The notes: generated by a model not told the origin, from the sequence alone. A DNA stretch of 64,000 nucleotides from Costus lasius (GCA_027563935.2 CM050451.1:104373565-104437564), one strand, 5' to 3'; counted from the first letter of the stretch, positions 45,912 through 57,380 are shown. A program made the numbers and translations.

Positions 45912-45924
45912 CTTGAGGACAAGC
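45912..45924 (+). other. CTTGAGGACAAGC motif before the 3' LTR (element 1)
   Basis: This 13-base motif, itself a short inverted repeat (CTTG/CAAG), lies about 20 bases upstream of the LTR and recurs in element 2. It is familiar from Athila elements next to the plus-strand priming region. Confidence 0.75.
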
Positions 45925-45946
45925 AAAGTTTGAGCCTTATGTATTT

Positions 45947-46110
45947 TGATGACACCAAAATATATAGTATATTTTGTATCATTTTATGTATCTTTTCATG
46001 CTAAATTGAAGATCTTTTGCTTGTTTTTATGCCGAATTTATCAAATATTGCAAAATCTACTTCTATTTTGGTTTATCAATATATTACTTCGATAATTCCG
46101 TGCACTTGCA
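45947..46110 (+). repeat. 3' LTR of element 1, internally deleted
   Basis: The first 125 bp match the 5' LTR almost exactly (TGATGACACC...TTTTGG). The sequence then jumps to the last 40 bp of the LTR (TTACTTCGATAATTCC). About 1.75 kb is missing, and the last 13 or so bases are also lost at the junction with Copia RNase H. Confidence 0.85.
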
Positions 46111-46113
46111 GAA

Positions 46114-46509
46114 GGAGCAATTTCATGGAAAAGTGCTAAACAATATGTTATTGCTTTATCCACTATGGAGGCAAAGTTTGTAGCTTGCTTTGAGGCTACA
46201 ATTCATGCATTATGGTTGAGAAACTTTATTTCAGAGCTAGAGATTGTTGATACAATTTCTAAGCCATTGAAAATTTATTGTCATAATTTTGCAGCAGTTT
46301 TCTTCTCCAAGAATGATAAATACTCTAGAGGTGCAAAACATATGGAGTTGAAATATTTTGCTGTGAAAGAAGAAGTTCAGAAACAAAGAGTATGTATTGA
46401 ACACATTAAGACAGAACTTATGATTGCAGATCCTTTAACTAAAGGATTACAACCAAAGACATTTAAAGAACATGTTCAAAAAATGGGTCTTGGTTGTAAT
46501 GATGATTGA
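46114..46509 (+). pseudogene. Copia RNase H end (second Copia element)
   Basis: Reads from GAISWKSAKQ to a TGA at 46,507, with STMEAKF, LKIYCHN, KHMELKY and IADPLTKGL, the usual C-terminal RNase H motifs of Copia Pol. The frame is open over 131 codons, but the upstream part of Pol is absent. Confidence 0.88.
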
Positions 46510-46876
46510 TTATAATAATGCTTTAACACTCTTGAGCTCAATAATATGTTTCTAATTTTATTGTTAATTTTCTTGTTCATTATGTTTGTGTACACCTAAT
46601 TGACATTGAATAAGAAAATAACATGTCTATGAGACACTAATGTGGACCATTATGAATTTTATATCTCTTATGATACCTAACTTATTAGATTACTAATGTA
46701 GTGATATATGGAAGGAAGTATGCGATGCTACAGTGTACAACCGCCATAACCCGCATTATGTGAATTTAGTAAGTTGAGGTAAATTATATTGATGATGAAG
46801 ATTTGATTTTGATTATGTGCGCTTAATGTTTTCATTATTAAAATTAAGTATTGGAATATCGGGCCAAGTGGGAGAA

Positions 46877-47315
46877 TATAAGAATTATGGCCCGAATTAG
46901 TGGCTATAGTTCTTTAATAGTAAATTTAATGGTTTGATATTTACCTTCCTTCTCGGTTCAAATTATATCCTTAATAGTGGAATCAAAATCAAATCGCATC
47001 AATATTCAAGTAATGGAAACTTGATGGACGTTTCATATAAGGAAACACAGATATAGTAATTTAGTCCTCTCTCTATCTCAATATATACATGAAAGGGGTC
47101 TCTTCCATCGAGACGTGTGTTGAAAGGAGATCAAGTGAGAGAAACCAAGTTCCTCAACCTTGGTGATTTTCTATTCTCATCGATCAAGATGTCTTCCGCA
47201 TCAGGTACATATTTATATTATTATTTTTGTGACGATTATTTATTCGAAGATTCGAAATTTTATGATGTCAATTTATGATGGTTATTTTTTATGATGTTGA
47301 AATTAAGAACTTACA
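46877..47315 (+). repeat. 3' LTR of the second Copia element
   Basis: 439 bp, preceded by the purine-rich AAGTGGGAGAA. The first dinucleotide is TA instead of TG. Confidence 0.9.
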
Positions 47316-47328
47316 TCTGAGACGTTTC

Positions 47329-47456
47329 CCATCACGCCGAAGTGATCATTGGGTTGATAATACATCTAAGACCTCAAGTCCTAGATCCACTGGCTCTCTC
47401 GGTCTAGCACTGGTACCCCATTCATCGACTAGGCCCCACAGAGATGATCACATAAC
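47329..47456. repeat. Direct repeat, right copy
   Basis: Partner of 37,362-37,486, ending in the same GATGATCACATAAC, after which the sequence continues ATCTCATAAAA. Confidence 0.85.
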
Positions 47457-48018
47457 ATCTCATAAAATAACACACACATAATCCAAGGTATATTACAATG
47501 TTTATTGCTAAACATCCAGCCCTCAATATCTCTATATACATATATCATCATAATGACTACATACTAGCATGCAAATCCTAGTACACATACCATGTCATAT
47601 GCATGCATATCATATCAACAGGAATAAAGATTGAGTAAAAAGTAACTGAAAGTAATCAACAGAATTGGAAAGCAATAAGAAGGTGAAGTAAGGTAGAATC
47701 CCTACCTCAAACAATAGATATGTACTAAATCCTATTAAAAACTTCACAGACTGAAATAACAGGTCCAGTTAAAAAGTTACTATATAAGTCCACATCTATT
47801 ATTTTAATCCATTTTATTATTATCTGTTAATTTTGCTAATCCAGTTCGTTAGTTGGTTATGTCCAAATCTAAGTTATTTAACATACATTCATTTCATATA
47901 AGCAAGTTTCATAAGCTTGTACAACGTGCGTTCATATAAAACATACGACATAATAGGGTGCAGATACTAAACTAGCAACATACTGACGAAAATCAACACA
48001 CAGTCATCGGAATACTAA
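47457..48018. other. Non-coding, probably antisense LTR-like sequence
   Basis: AT-rich without coding sequence. It may continue the antisense LTR-like sequence seen left of the second Copia element. Confidence 0.35.
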
Positions 48019-48439
48019 GGGCCTATTTGGCCCTGCTTTTAAGCTGCTTTTAATCAGCTTTTAAGCAGAAAGTAGAAAAAAAAAACTGTTTGGTAATAAA
48101 AAACAGAAGCAGAAAAAGTAGTAAAAAAGCAAAAGTTGAAAAAGCTATAATTTGATACTTTTGCAGCTTCTGCTTCTTCAAAAAAGTAATTTACATTATT
48201 TCGTTTAAAATTTTAAGTATTATTATTTTAAATAATTTAAAATTTTCATACTAAAGAAAAATAAAATATATTATTATTTTGAATAATTTAAAATAATATA
48301 TTTATTTATTATTTTAAATTTTAATAGAAGTTAAAAAGCTATTAACCAAACATCTTATAAATTTTGACAGTATAGTACAGTGCAGCACAACACAGTTTAG
48401 AACAGTTATAAAGTTATTAACAGTGGGCCAAACAAGCCC
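48019..48439. mobile_element. Tourist-like (PIF/Harbinger) MITE, copy 2
   Basis: GGGCCTATTTGG...CCAAACAAGCCC with TAA on both sides (48,016-48,018 and 48,440-48,442). 421 bp, clearly related to 38,234-38,644 throughout. Confidence 0.88.
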
Positions 48440-48442
48440 TAA

Positions 48443-49751
48443 TAAAAATCTCGTTCACACAAATTGAGATAGCAGCTTCGAACACCAAAGTTTGCCGGAA
48501 TAATACTTTACTAGAGTTCAGCAAACATGCCGGAAGCCAGGGAAAACTCGCATCGTGACTCGTTGGAGTTGTCATAGGAAGCAACATCGCCGGAATCGCT
48601 GGTTGGCGCATTGTTCACCCAAGCCCTAGTCGCCAAACGAAATGGCGAGGGAGACGAGGGTTGGCGCTAGGAGAAGTCGTCAGCACCGGAAGGGAAGAGG
48701 AAGTTGTCACAGGCACGGGAAGGGACTCCTGCGTTCGACATGTCCACACTGCACGAAGTATCGCGAGAGGAAAAGGGGTGACGCTGGAACCATTGCTGGA
48801 GGCTCAAGGCTTTAAGATGCAGGAGTAGAAGCTCGCTGGAGCTCTTTGTTTGCCAGATGGGAGAGCTCGCCGGACGAGTGGAAGATGGAGACGAGGAGCT
48901 GAAAAACAAAGGATGCTTCGCTCGTTTGATGACGGGGAGAAAAAGCGGGGAAGAGAAATAAAAAGAAGAATGGGCTCACGGGGGAATAGGGAGGATGGGC
49001 CGCATTACTATAAAGTGGCGGAGAGGAGATGGACGAGACAATTTGCTAGGGAGGATCTAGAGTTGATCTCGACGGCGGCTGACGAAAGCTCCTAGGACAC
49101 ATATTAGAACAGTTGCTCGGGGCTACGCCAAGTGGCACAAAAGCACTACGACAAGATTAGGCATGATCTCGTCCACCGCACACAAGAATCACGGTCGCCA
49201 CGTGGTGCTGGAGAGCCGAGGTGTCACCTGAACTCAGCGTGGTGAAGCAAAGTCGAAGAATGCCAACTGGATCTCGTCCTTTGGCGGATGCGTCGGTCGC
49301 CAACGAGATTGTGCCAGGGTGGCAGCCGAGCTGACAAACGCATCACTAGGTTAACGTTACAAGAAGCGAGAGGCATTCGGGTTCTAGACTCTATTTTTTT
49401 TAAAGAAAAAAAAAATCAGAGACTTTGCTTCCTAGGTTGTCGAGTTTTCCAATTGAGCATCCAGTAGCTTCCTTTCCTTTTGCAATCTACGGTGGTGCGG
49501 GCGGGTGGTTCAGAGCAGGGTTGGAAGCCCTGTCTTCTCTCTTTCCTCCTTGGATCTTTGGCGTCGCCTTGGGTGGAACCAATGAGACAAATTTCGTCGA
49601 GGTATTGTCCCTTTCCTTCTTCTCCGTTCATTTTCGTATCTTTGTTGTTTTGCCTGCTGTTATTCTTGTGGTGTGCATGCTCCTTCTTCCACCCTCTCTC
49701 GAGTCTCTCTTTCGTCTCAAGTTGAGCTGCCAGCTATCTCAAGACCCTTGC

Positions 49752-49795
<44 letters not shown>

Positions 49796-50150
49796 CCTCC
49801 CTCCTCCCTCGCTCCTTCTGCTTTGTGTTTTTGGTCGCCTGCATGCGACGTTCTTGTTGTGTCTCCAGTCGCCTGCGTGCGGTATCCTTACGGTGGTTCC
49901 AGTTGCATGTGTGCGATGTTTTTCCTACACCTTTATAGTCCTGGGTGTATGACGTTCTTGAAGTATCTCTGGTCACCTGCGTGCGACGGCTCTAGTTGTC
50001 ACCTGATCATCTATGTGCAACGTCGTCGTTTTCTTCCCTTCATCGGTCGCCGACGTACACTGCATCTCTCACCCTTTTCCATGGCTGGTTCTGTCTCACT
50101 AAATTCCTTTTTAAGATATATTTTGCTAGAAACATCATAAAACACAGTGA
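48443..50150. other. GC-mixed non-coding stretch, origin uncertain
   Basis: Read on the minus strand, 48,450-49,100 resembles a plant leader (CCCTCGTCTCCCTCGCC), as found in LTRs or first exons. Several short frames exist on both strands without recognisable domains. The Leu/Ser-rich frames at 49,425-50,140 come from a CT microsatellite and CTTCC-rich sequence. I cannot support a gene. Confidence 0.35.
49755..49791. repeat. (CT)n microsatellite
   Basis: About 18 CT units followed by CCCT repeats. Confidence 0.95.
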
Positions 50151-50689
50151 GGTGAATTCAAAATTCTGAATTTTCAATAATTAATTATAATCTCTTTGTA
50201 TTTTAGCTTTCTTCAAAACAAAATTAAACTCTTTTTTTTTTAAATTATCTAGCTAATAATATTAAGATAAGTTAATATTTAGTCATTGATTTCTGTGGAA
50301 TCAATATTTTTTTTATTTCAATAGGTCGTGTACTTGCAGCACACCATCAGTACAGCGCTTCTATCTTGTTACATTATAGTACAAGATTAGAATAAAATAA
50401 TCTATTATAATTTTATAATCTATGAACAATAATATAAGTTTAACTACCCCAAAATTTTTCTTAAAAAATACAATACCCGTTTGGCGCTACGGCGAGGCGA
50501 CGGGCAACTGCTGCATTTTTTTTTATTTGTTTGGATTGCTGCGTTTGTTGTGTAACAATGCACATTTACAAAAACTGCCTTACCCTACTTTTACAGCTGT
50601 CGAGCTAATCCATTGTGCACCTATCTCGACTCGCGTGCATAATTAGAGGATAGGAAGGTTCGAATCCAATGAGTATTTTTTTCTTCACC

Positions 50690-51160
50690 TCTCTCTTGTT
50701 TATTTTTTTTTAAAATATTATATATTTTAATAATTATATATATAAATTAATTATATTCATTTAAATTTTAAAAAATATATAATTATATATATAATATACT
50801 AATATTTAACTTAAATTTAAAATATAACATATATATAATATTAAATATGTATTAAAAATTAATATAAAAATAATTTATGTTTTTATTATTTTAATTTTAT
50901 TATAAAAATAATTTATTAATAATTTTATAAAAATAATTATTTTAATTTTATAATATAAGATTTCTTTATTTATAAAAATATACAATTTTAACTTTATTTT
51001 ATTTTACCAATTATATAATATGTAATTAAATTAATTAATTAATTAATTAGTTTATATATAAATTAATAGTTTTATGAAATTAAGTAATTAAAAAACTTTT
51101 ATTATATTATGTATGTTATTTATGTTTTTATTAGTTATTTTTATGTTAATTTTTTAATAA
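50690..51160. other. Extremely AT-rich stretch
   Basis: Nearly 500 bases of mainly A and T with TATATA, TTAATTAATTAA and ATATATAT words. No gene. Confidence 0.7.
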
Positions 51161-52324
51161 GATGACTTTAATAGCAGTTGCTACAGTGACAACACAGTTA
51201 TCATAGTATATCCACCCAAACACCTTTTACAGCAGGTACTACAATGACAACGCAGCTATCACAGTGCAACTACGACAGCACAGCTAAACCCCACTGGGCC
51301 TAATACCTTGCAAGAAAACAACTATGAGCAATACCTATTAGCTTGTGGGGTCGTCACCCCGAATACGCATAATAAGGTGAATCACGCACTTTACATGGTG
51401 AACACACGTGCTACCATGCATCACGAATTCTGATGCATGCTAACTTAGGACCCTGATCTATCCATAGAGTGGATACTGACCCCGAAGGGAATTGGATATG
51501 TGCTCAATTCAAATATGCAATTGTCCACACACGTGGATACTAGAAAACTAGTTATCCAAATATGATGTCCATAACGTAGATACTGATAATAATAACGTAC
51601 GTGAAACATACTTAACTGGTATACAAAAACTAAAAACTGTTATATCAACAATACAACTAGCAAATCTCAATATGCACATGATACTATACTATTTGCGTCA
51701 ACAGAAATAAGGATAATAAACTTTATCTATATAAATCTGATTTGAGGTCTTACCTTTGAAAAGCCAAGTAAACTGGTAATCAAATAATGCAAGCTAAACA
51801 CTGGATCAATCACTCTGGAACATAGATTTGTGCATAAACTTTTATCAAATAAGATTCAAACTTGAAAGCAAAGACCACCAAAGGAAGCACAACATCCCAA
51901 AACCTAGGGAACCGGCTTTGGATCCTAATGTAGGAGTAATTTTTAAGGGGTTAAGTCTAGATCATCCTTAGGTACAAAGTTCAATCAATCAGCAAGCAAA
52001 ACACTAAATCAAACTACAGCAGGTTCAGTAGAAGTGAAACTAAACAAAAATATTGAGGAGGAAGGGTGTGTCACCCAAGGCCCGCCTTTAGGGGTGGGGG
52101 CTAAATCCCCTTTCTTTGACTCCCCTGGCTCCCGTATCTTGGTGATGAAGCTAGTAATAGGTAATTAAACGATCTACAATTTTATCAAATAAGACAAAGG
52201 AAGCTGGAATGGAATACAAGCTCCAAGCTTCCCAAAACTAACAAAGGGTTCCTTAGTTGGTCTTGTTCAGATCTTCAGCAGCACCCCTTTTCAGCCACTT
52301 GGGGGCAGATGGAAACTTAGCCCT
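51161..52324. other. Non-coding sequence, probably degenerate retroelement
   Basis: It starts with CAGTTGCTACAGTGACAACACAG repeats, which occur twice (51,174 and 51,233) and may be a MITE end. No open frame has family resemblance. Confidence 0.35.
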
Positions 52325-52725
52325 TGATACGCACCGCAAGCGCATGGTGTTATCGAAGTAATATAAAAGATTGTCGATTCCACAGGGAGCTAGGTCAAGT
52401 ACCAACTATTCTGATATTTAGAAGCTAAGCAATCCAATTTTGTGTTTTTGTGAATAAAGTAAATAACTCAACTATAAATAAAATAGGAAAAGCAACGATA
52501 AAAATATGAAGGGTGTCTAATTAAGAGATATCAGGACTACGGAATTCACCACATTGACTGATCTATCTAATCTGAAATTTAGTGGATGCATGAGTTTATT
52601 ATTTTGCATAAGGAATCTTTCCTAAGTTACGGGATGCTCCCTCTCGGTGGTACACCCTGGTGCTTATCCGGAATGGTCTCCTACTCTCGCGGTGGATCAT
52701 TCCAGATAAACACAATGAGTTCTAT
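52325..52725 (-). repeat. Antisense fragment of an Athila-type LTR
   Basis: Read on the minus strand it ends ATTACTTCGATAACACC...CTTGCGG...TATCA, matching the LTR tails of both Athila-type elements. It is a third, more distant LTR copy, cut off where element 2 starts at about 52,726, so two LTR fragments face each other. Confidence 0.65.
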
Positions 52726-53960
52726 TGCACGATCAATTGCAGACGATCCAGGCCATTAAATTCAAAGCTGTAAGAAGCAAAAAGAGAGCTTTCGACGAGA
52801 CGAGGAGGGAGACACCAAAACCCCTAATTTTCATTCACTAACAAAGGAGAAATCGAGTTTCACGCCGCCGCCCTAGGTTTTGCCTCCAGGAAGCGTACAG
52901 TGCATATTCGGCCATGAAATTTGAAGGGAAGCTTTGCTTGGAGTAGAAGAACATACCCCAGAAGTTTCAGAGTGAAAGGATCTCGATTGGAGGAGAAATC
53001 AACCAAACACTCGCTGTTGACACTTCACATGCGTAATTACGGCTGTAATTTGCATTATAGCCGTGTGGTTATTTGTTTTTCCTCTCTTTCTTGATTTCCT
53101 ACACTTTGATACTATGGATTATTATAATCTTTCATCCATGCTAGCTTAAACCTTTTATGGGACATGGGGGAATAATTCCCTTTAATTTCTTAATGACTAG
53201 ATAAATTTTTCATTACTTCGTCACGTATAATTTTAGCATGATAATTCTACTTATGTGATAATTGCTCTTTAATTCTCCATAGATTCATGTTATTAATCAT
53301 ATTTTAGAGTTTTCGCAATAAGGACCGAAAGGTGATTTGCTTGAGAACTTGGAACCCTAGAATTGAATGTTAGAAACTTACTATAAGAAATTAGGTTAGT
53401 TCTTGTTTCTTGATTTTAGAAGAATAATTGCCATGATAATAATATGAATCCAGGATTGAGTTAATTTATTAAACTTAGAGATCTTGTGCGAAAGTGAGGA
53501 TCAGAACGTTGAAGAACCATAAGTAGAACTTATATTGAGACTCGGACGCACGAGAGTGATCCTTGAGATTCCACTTGAGATAATCAACTCAGAATTCGGA
53601 TGCATGAAAGTGATCCTTGAGTTCTTTGATTATGATTTACTTATTTTCAGCTTGGGATAAATCTTGTGCGAAAGCGAAGATCGGTCCCTATATGATTGTT
53701 TGCACGAAGGTGAGATGTTTATCATGATAAAATTAAATTGACGAATCACTACTCATATCTAGTCATATAAATTAAAGTGGATGAAACCCTAGTCCCAATT
53801 TCTCTTTCTGGTATTTTCGTTAGCCTTCATTAGTTCACTTGCATAGTTTTGATTGCCTAGATAGTAAGAAATCGATTATTCGGAATTTGACAAACGAGGT
53901 CTCTGTGGGTTCGATATCTTTTTATTACTTCGAGTATCCGTGCACTTGTGGACTACTACA
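52726..53960 (+). repeat. 5' LTR of element 2, left third missing
   Basis: Aligns with 60,316-61,562 of the 3' LTR, the right two thirds. The palindrome-module part is absent. It ends GGACTACTACA. Confidence 0.85.
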
Positions 53961-53966
53961 AGTTTT

Positions 53967-53984
53967 TGGCGCCGTTGTCGGGAA
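53967..53984 (+). other. Primer-binding site, Asp-tRNA type (element 2)
   Basis: TGGCGCCGTTGTCGGGAA, six bases after the LTR end. It has one difference from the Athila consensus that I know. Confidence 0.88.
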
Positions 53985-54093
53985 CCTTGGTTTTTGTCAA
54001 TATTGAAGATATTGAAAGTATTGCTAGACTAGGTTTTATTTTATTTTATGTTCTTTTCTGCTTACTTGAGTTTATCTGATCTTTCTACTTTGC

Positions 54094-55867
54094 ATGCACA
54101 AGACTCTTAGATCAGGACCACAGTTCCCTTACAAAACTCTTAAACTGCGTAGGAAACTTAAATTTGAAGAAAGTCAACGAGAAGAAGAATCAATCATGGC
54201 TGAGAGAAGGACACTTAGAGATTATGCAGCCCCGAATACACAGGGAATTCGTTCCAGTATAACTAGGCCTGCAATTGATGCAAACAACTTTGAGATTAAA
54301 CTAGCTTTCTTGTCAATGATCCAACAGAACCAATTTGGAGGATCTCCTCTAGAAGATCCCAATCAACACTTATCTCTTTTTCTTGAATTTTGTGATACGA
54401 TAAAAATTAATTATGTGTTTGATGATGCTCTTAGACCAAGATTGTTTCCTTTTTCCCTCTGGGATTGAGCAAAAGCATGTCTACATTCTCATCTGACTAG
54501 GACATTCACCACTTGGGAGCAATTGTCAAAGGCTTTCTTGCTGAAATACTTTCCACCCAGTAAGATGATTCAATTGAGGAGCCAGATCACGGGCTTTGCA
54601 CAGAGGGATGGCGAATCACTTAGTGAAGCATGGGAGCACTTCAATGAGTTACAACAGAAGTGCTCTCACCATGGATTAGAAGATTGAGTTACAACACTCG
54701 CTTAACTGTTGATGCTGCTGCAGGGGGAGCACTGATGAAGAAGACTGTTGAAGATGCCTATGCGTTGATTGAAGAGATGGTGTTAAATCACAACTAGTGG
54801 ACTACTGAGAGAGGAGTGCTGTATCGTCCTCCTCATGGTAAGAATGATGGTGATGGTTGGCGTTATCTAGCAGAAAAAGTAGATTCTTTGTGTAATCACT
54901 TTGATTCTTTTCAGATGCAAACTGCTGCTGTTTCTTCTATTACTTGTGATGTATGTGGAAATCATGGGCACTATGCTGAAGAGTGTAAGGTTATTGTTGA
55001 TCAGGGTAGTGAGCAAGTCAATGCAGTTGGGGGGGGGGGTACAATCAAGGTAGAAATAATGACCCTTACTCTAATACCTACAACCCTGGTTGAAGAAACC
55101 ACCCTAACTTGTCCTGGAGAAGTAACAATCATGCTAGTGTGCAAAATGAAAATAGAGGGTACCAGTAGAGCCAACAAAATCAGAGTCAACCCAAAAAATC
55201 TAGTTTATAGGACATGTTTGAAAAATTCATGAGTGCCCAGATGAAACAAAATGAACAGTTCAAAGAGAGTCTTAAGGAAATTAACTCTAGGTTAAATGGT
55301 GTTGTTGCTAACAATAAGATTTTAGAGACACAGATAGCACAACAAGCAAGCACTTCTTACAGACCCCTAGGAAAATTACCTGCTAAACCTAAACCAAAGC
55401 CTAGGGAGTACTGTAATGCTATCATCACCAGGAGTGGAAGGCAATTAGATGAACCTAAAGGAAAATATGAAAATAATGAAAAAGAGCCTAATATTGACCT
55501 TGATAATGAATTAGACTTGGAAAAATCTTCTGAGCATAAGCAATCCCAAACTAGTTTGTCACCTCACTAGGGTGATAAACCAAAAGGTGATGAACCATGT
55601 CAGAGTGATATTTCTAAACCTAATTCACCTACACCTTATAGGCCACCTATACCATTTCCCCAAAGGTTAGTGCAAGCAAAATTAGACAAACAATTTGGCA
55701 AATTTCTTGAAGTGTTGAAAAAGCTTTACATTAATATTCCTTTTACTGAAGCTATATCTCAAATGTCATCATATGCAAAATTCTTGAAAGAGATATCGTC
55801 TAACAAAAGAAAATTAGAGGACTATGGTACTGTGGCCTTAACTGAGGATTGTAGTGCTATTATCTAG
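54094..55867 (+). pseudogene. Athila gag, disrupted
   Basis: The start (54,094) reads through RRTLRDYAAPNTQGI, LEDPNQHLSLFLEFCDTI and LFPFSLWD, then after a stop KAFLLKYFPPSKM and RDGESLSEAWEHF, all classic Athila gag patterns. A CX2CX4HX4C knuckle (CDVCGNHGHYAEEC) is near 54,944. In-frame breaks include 54,466-54,468, 54,795-54,797, 55,091-55,093, 55,166-55,168, 55,208-55,210 and 55,865-55,867, and an 11-G run at 55,029-55,039 shifts the frame. KLDKQFGKFLEVLKKL (about 55,675) leads into the protease. Confidence 0.9.
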
Positions 55868-56572
55868 AATAAATTGCCACCAAAACTGAAAGATCCAGGT
55901 AGTTTCTCTATACCTTGTTCTATTGGAAGCATGGCTTTTGACCGAGCCTTATGTGATCTAGGTGCCAGTGTAAGCCTAATGCCACTATCTATTTGCAGGA
56001 AACTGGACATTGGAGGGCTTAAACCAACATCCATATCTTTACAGCTCGCTGATAGCTCGGTAAAGTATCCTATTGGTATTTTAGAGAATGTTCCAATCAA
56101 GATAGGTGAGTATTTTATTCCTACTGATTTTGTAGTCCTTGACATGAAAGAAAACCATAAAAATCCTATCATCCTTGGTAGACCCTTTTTGGCTACAACA
56201 GGAGCACTTATAGATGTTAAGAAAGGAAAAATCACTTTTGGGATTTGTGAAAAAATAATTGAATTTGATCTTGCTGATTCTTTGAACAAACTTTCATATT
56301 CTGGATCATGTTGTAGTATCGATATAGTAGATGATGTTGTTTATGATGTTCATAATTTATTTGATGAATCCTCTAATTTTGAACTAACAATTTTTCTGAG
56401 GATATTGATAGAGGATTATAGGAGAAAGGACATCAAATTTCTGAGAAGAAGAAGAAGAGGCTCTAAGTTGATTGATAAAGGAAAGAAGATATTGAGTAAA
56501 TTTGGATACTGTTTCAAGACTGAGCCTTATGTGATAAATAGCGATGCTCAAATCAAAGAAAAATTAGAGTGA
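55868..56572 (+). pseudogene. Athila aspartic protease domain
   Basis: An open frame of about 234 codons with LPPKLKDPGSF, the active-site box CDLGASVSLMP, LQLADSSVKYPIGI and PIILGRPFLATTGALIDV, the usual retropepsin pattern of Athila. It follows gag in the same frame after a TAG (55,865-55,867), so it is not translatable as part of gag-pol. After the protease the frame runs into a Lys/Arg-rich tail and stops; the reverse transcriptase that should follow is absent. Confidence 0.88.
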
Positions 56573-56609
56573 AAATTGAAGAAATCAGAATCAAAACCGA
56601 GTGCAAAAG

Positions 56610-56658
56610 GGTCAAGCTGATGACCTTTAAATTAGCGCTTCTTGGGAGGCAACCCAAG
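56610..56658 (+). other. Double hairpin after the protease frame (element 2)
   Basis: GGTCA-AGCTGA-TGACC (56,610-56,625) and CTTGGG-AGGCAA-CCCAAG (56,641-56,658), same spacing as in element 1. Loop A differs by one base between elements, while both stems are identical. Confidence 0.8.
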
Positions 56659-56754
56659 CATTCTAAATTTAGTTGCTTTCTTTTATTTACTTTTATCTTA
56701 GTTTGCTCTTAGAACTAATTTTTATTTTTTTTTGTAGGTAAGCAAGTTTTGGCA

Positions 56755-57380
56755 TAAATTACGGTATCGTAATTCCTGTCAATTTCGACTAGAAAGTTTT
56801 GACGAGATAACGGTACTGTCGTAAGTGTTTTCACGGTACCGTATTTTGTATACAAAATCTTCCCGAGAGTTTTACTGCTTTTACAGCACTACCGTAACGA
56901 TTTTCATGGTGCCGAATTTTCGCAAAAATTTTCACCGAAAGTTTCCATGATTTACCCCGAAATTATGGTAGTACCGTAATGAGTTTTACGGGCGTAATTT
57001 TTAAAATTTTGAAGTTTTAAATTTTTTTGAATTTTCATTAAAAAAAAATTCTATGATCGCTTTTACAGCACCACCATAATTAGATTCACGGCACCGTAAT
57101 TTGAACGTTTTCTCTGCCGAGAGTTTTGAGCAAAATACGGCAGGGCCGTAACCAATTTTGTGGTACCGTAATTACTACTGGTTTTCGACCCAAAAGTTTT
57201 TTCGATATTACGATGGTACCGTAACCGTTTTCATGGTACCGTAATTAAGGCATGTTTTTAACCTAGAGTTTGGACGCTTTTACGGCACTACCGAAAGATT
57301 CATTACGGGCCATATTTTTCAATTTCTACACATTACGGCACTGCTGTAACAGATATTATGGTCGTAATTGTATCGGCCCT
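56755..57380. repeat. TACGG/CCGTA palindrome modules, internal copy (element 2)
   Basis: About eight degenerate units of 70-90 bp with cores such as ACGGTACTGTCGTAA, CACGGTACCGTATT and TACGGCACTACCG, each followed by a GAGAGTTT-like tail. This is the longest array of this repeat in the window. Confidence 0.85.

Larger units (their letters stand above)
39733..46110 (+). mobile_element. Athila-type Gypsy element 1, non-autonomous
   Basis: The 5' LTR (39,733-41,649) begins TGATGACACC. It is followed by an Asp-tRNA-type primer site, typical of Athila. A CTTGAGGACAAGC motif precedes the 3' LTR start at 45,947. The 3' LTR is cut down to about 164 bp. The internal region holds a single zinc-knuckle ORF, shared hairpins and repeats, but no protease, reverse transcriptase or integrase that I can recognise. 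It sits within the gag of the second Copia element, and its right edge abuts Copia RNase H. Confidence 0.85.
37487..47315 (+). mobile_element. Second Copia element, gutted and carrying nested elements
   Basis: LTRs of 438 and 439 bp (37,487-37,924 and 46,877-47,315) start TGTAAGAATTATGG (TA in the 3' copy) and end CTTACA. A Met-tRNA-type primer site follows the first. A gag fragment (39,463-39,732) and an RNase H end (46,114-46,509) survive. Everything between is gone or replaced by an Athila-type element (39,733-46,110). A Tourist-like MITE sits in the leader. The flanks CATAAC and TCTGAG do not match, so no target duplication is visible. Confidence 0.88.

Noticed and set aside
49425..50140. 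Leu/Ser-rich frames of 155-175 codons
   Set aside because: They read through the CT microsatellite and neighbouring pyrimidine-rich DNA in two frames. Apparent membrane segments come from CTC/TCT codons.
50460..51310. Large MITE from CGTTTGGCG to CCACTGGGCC
   Set aside because: The ends look suggestive and AATACC occurs on both sides, but the inverted repeats do not match well enough to define an element.
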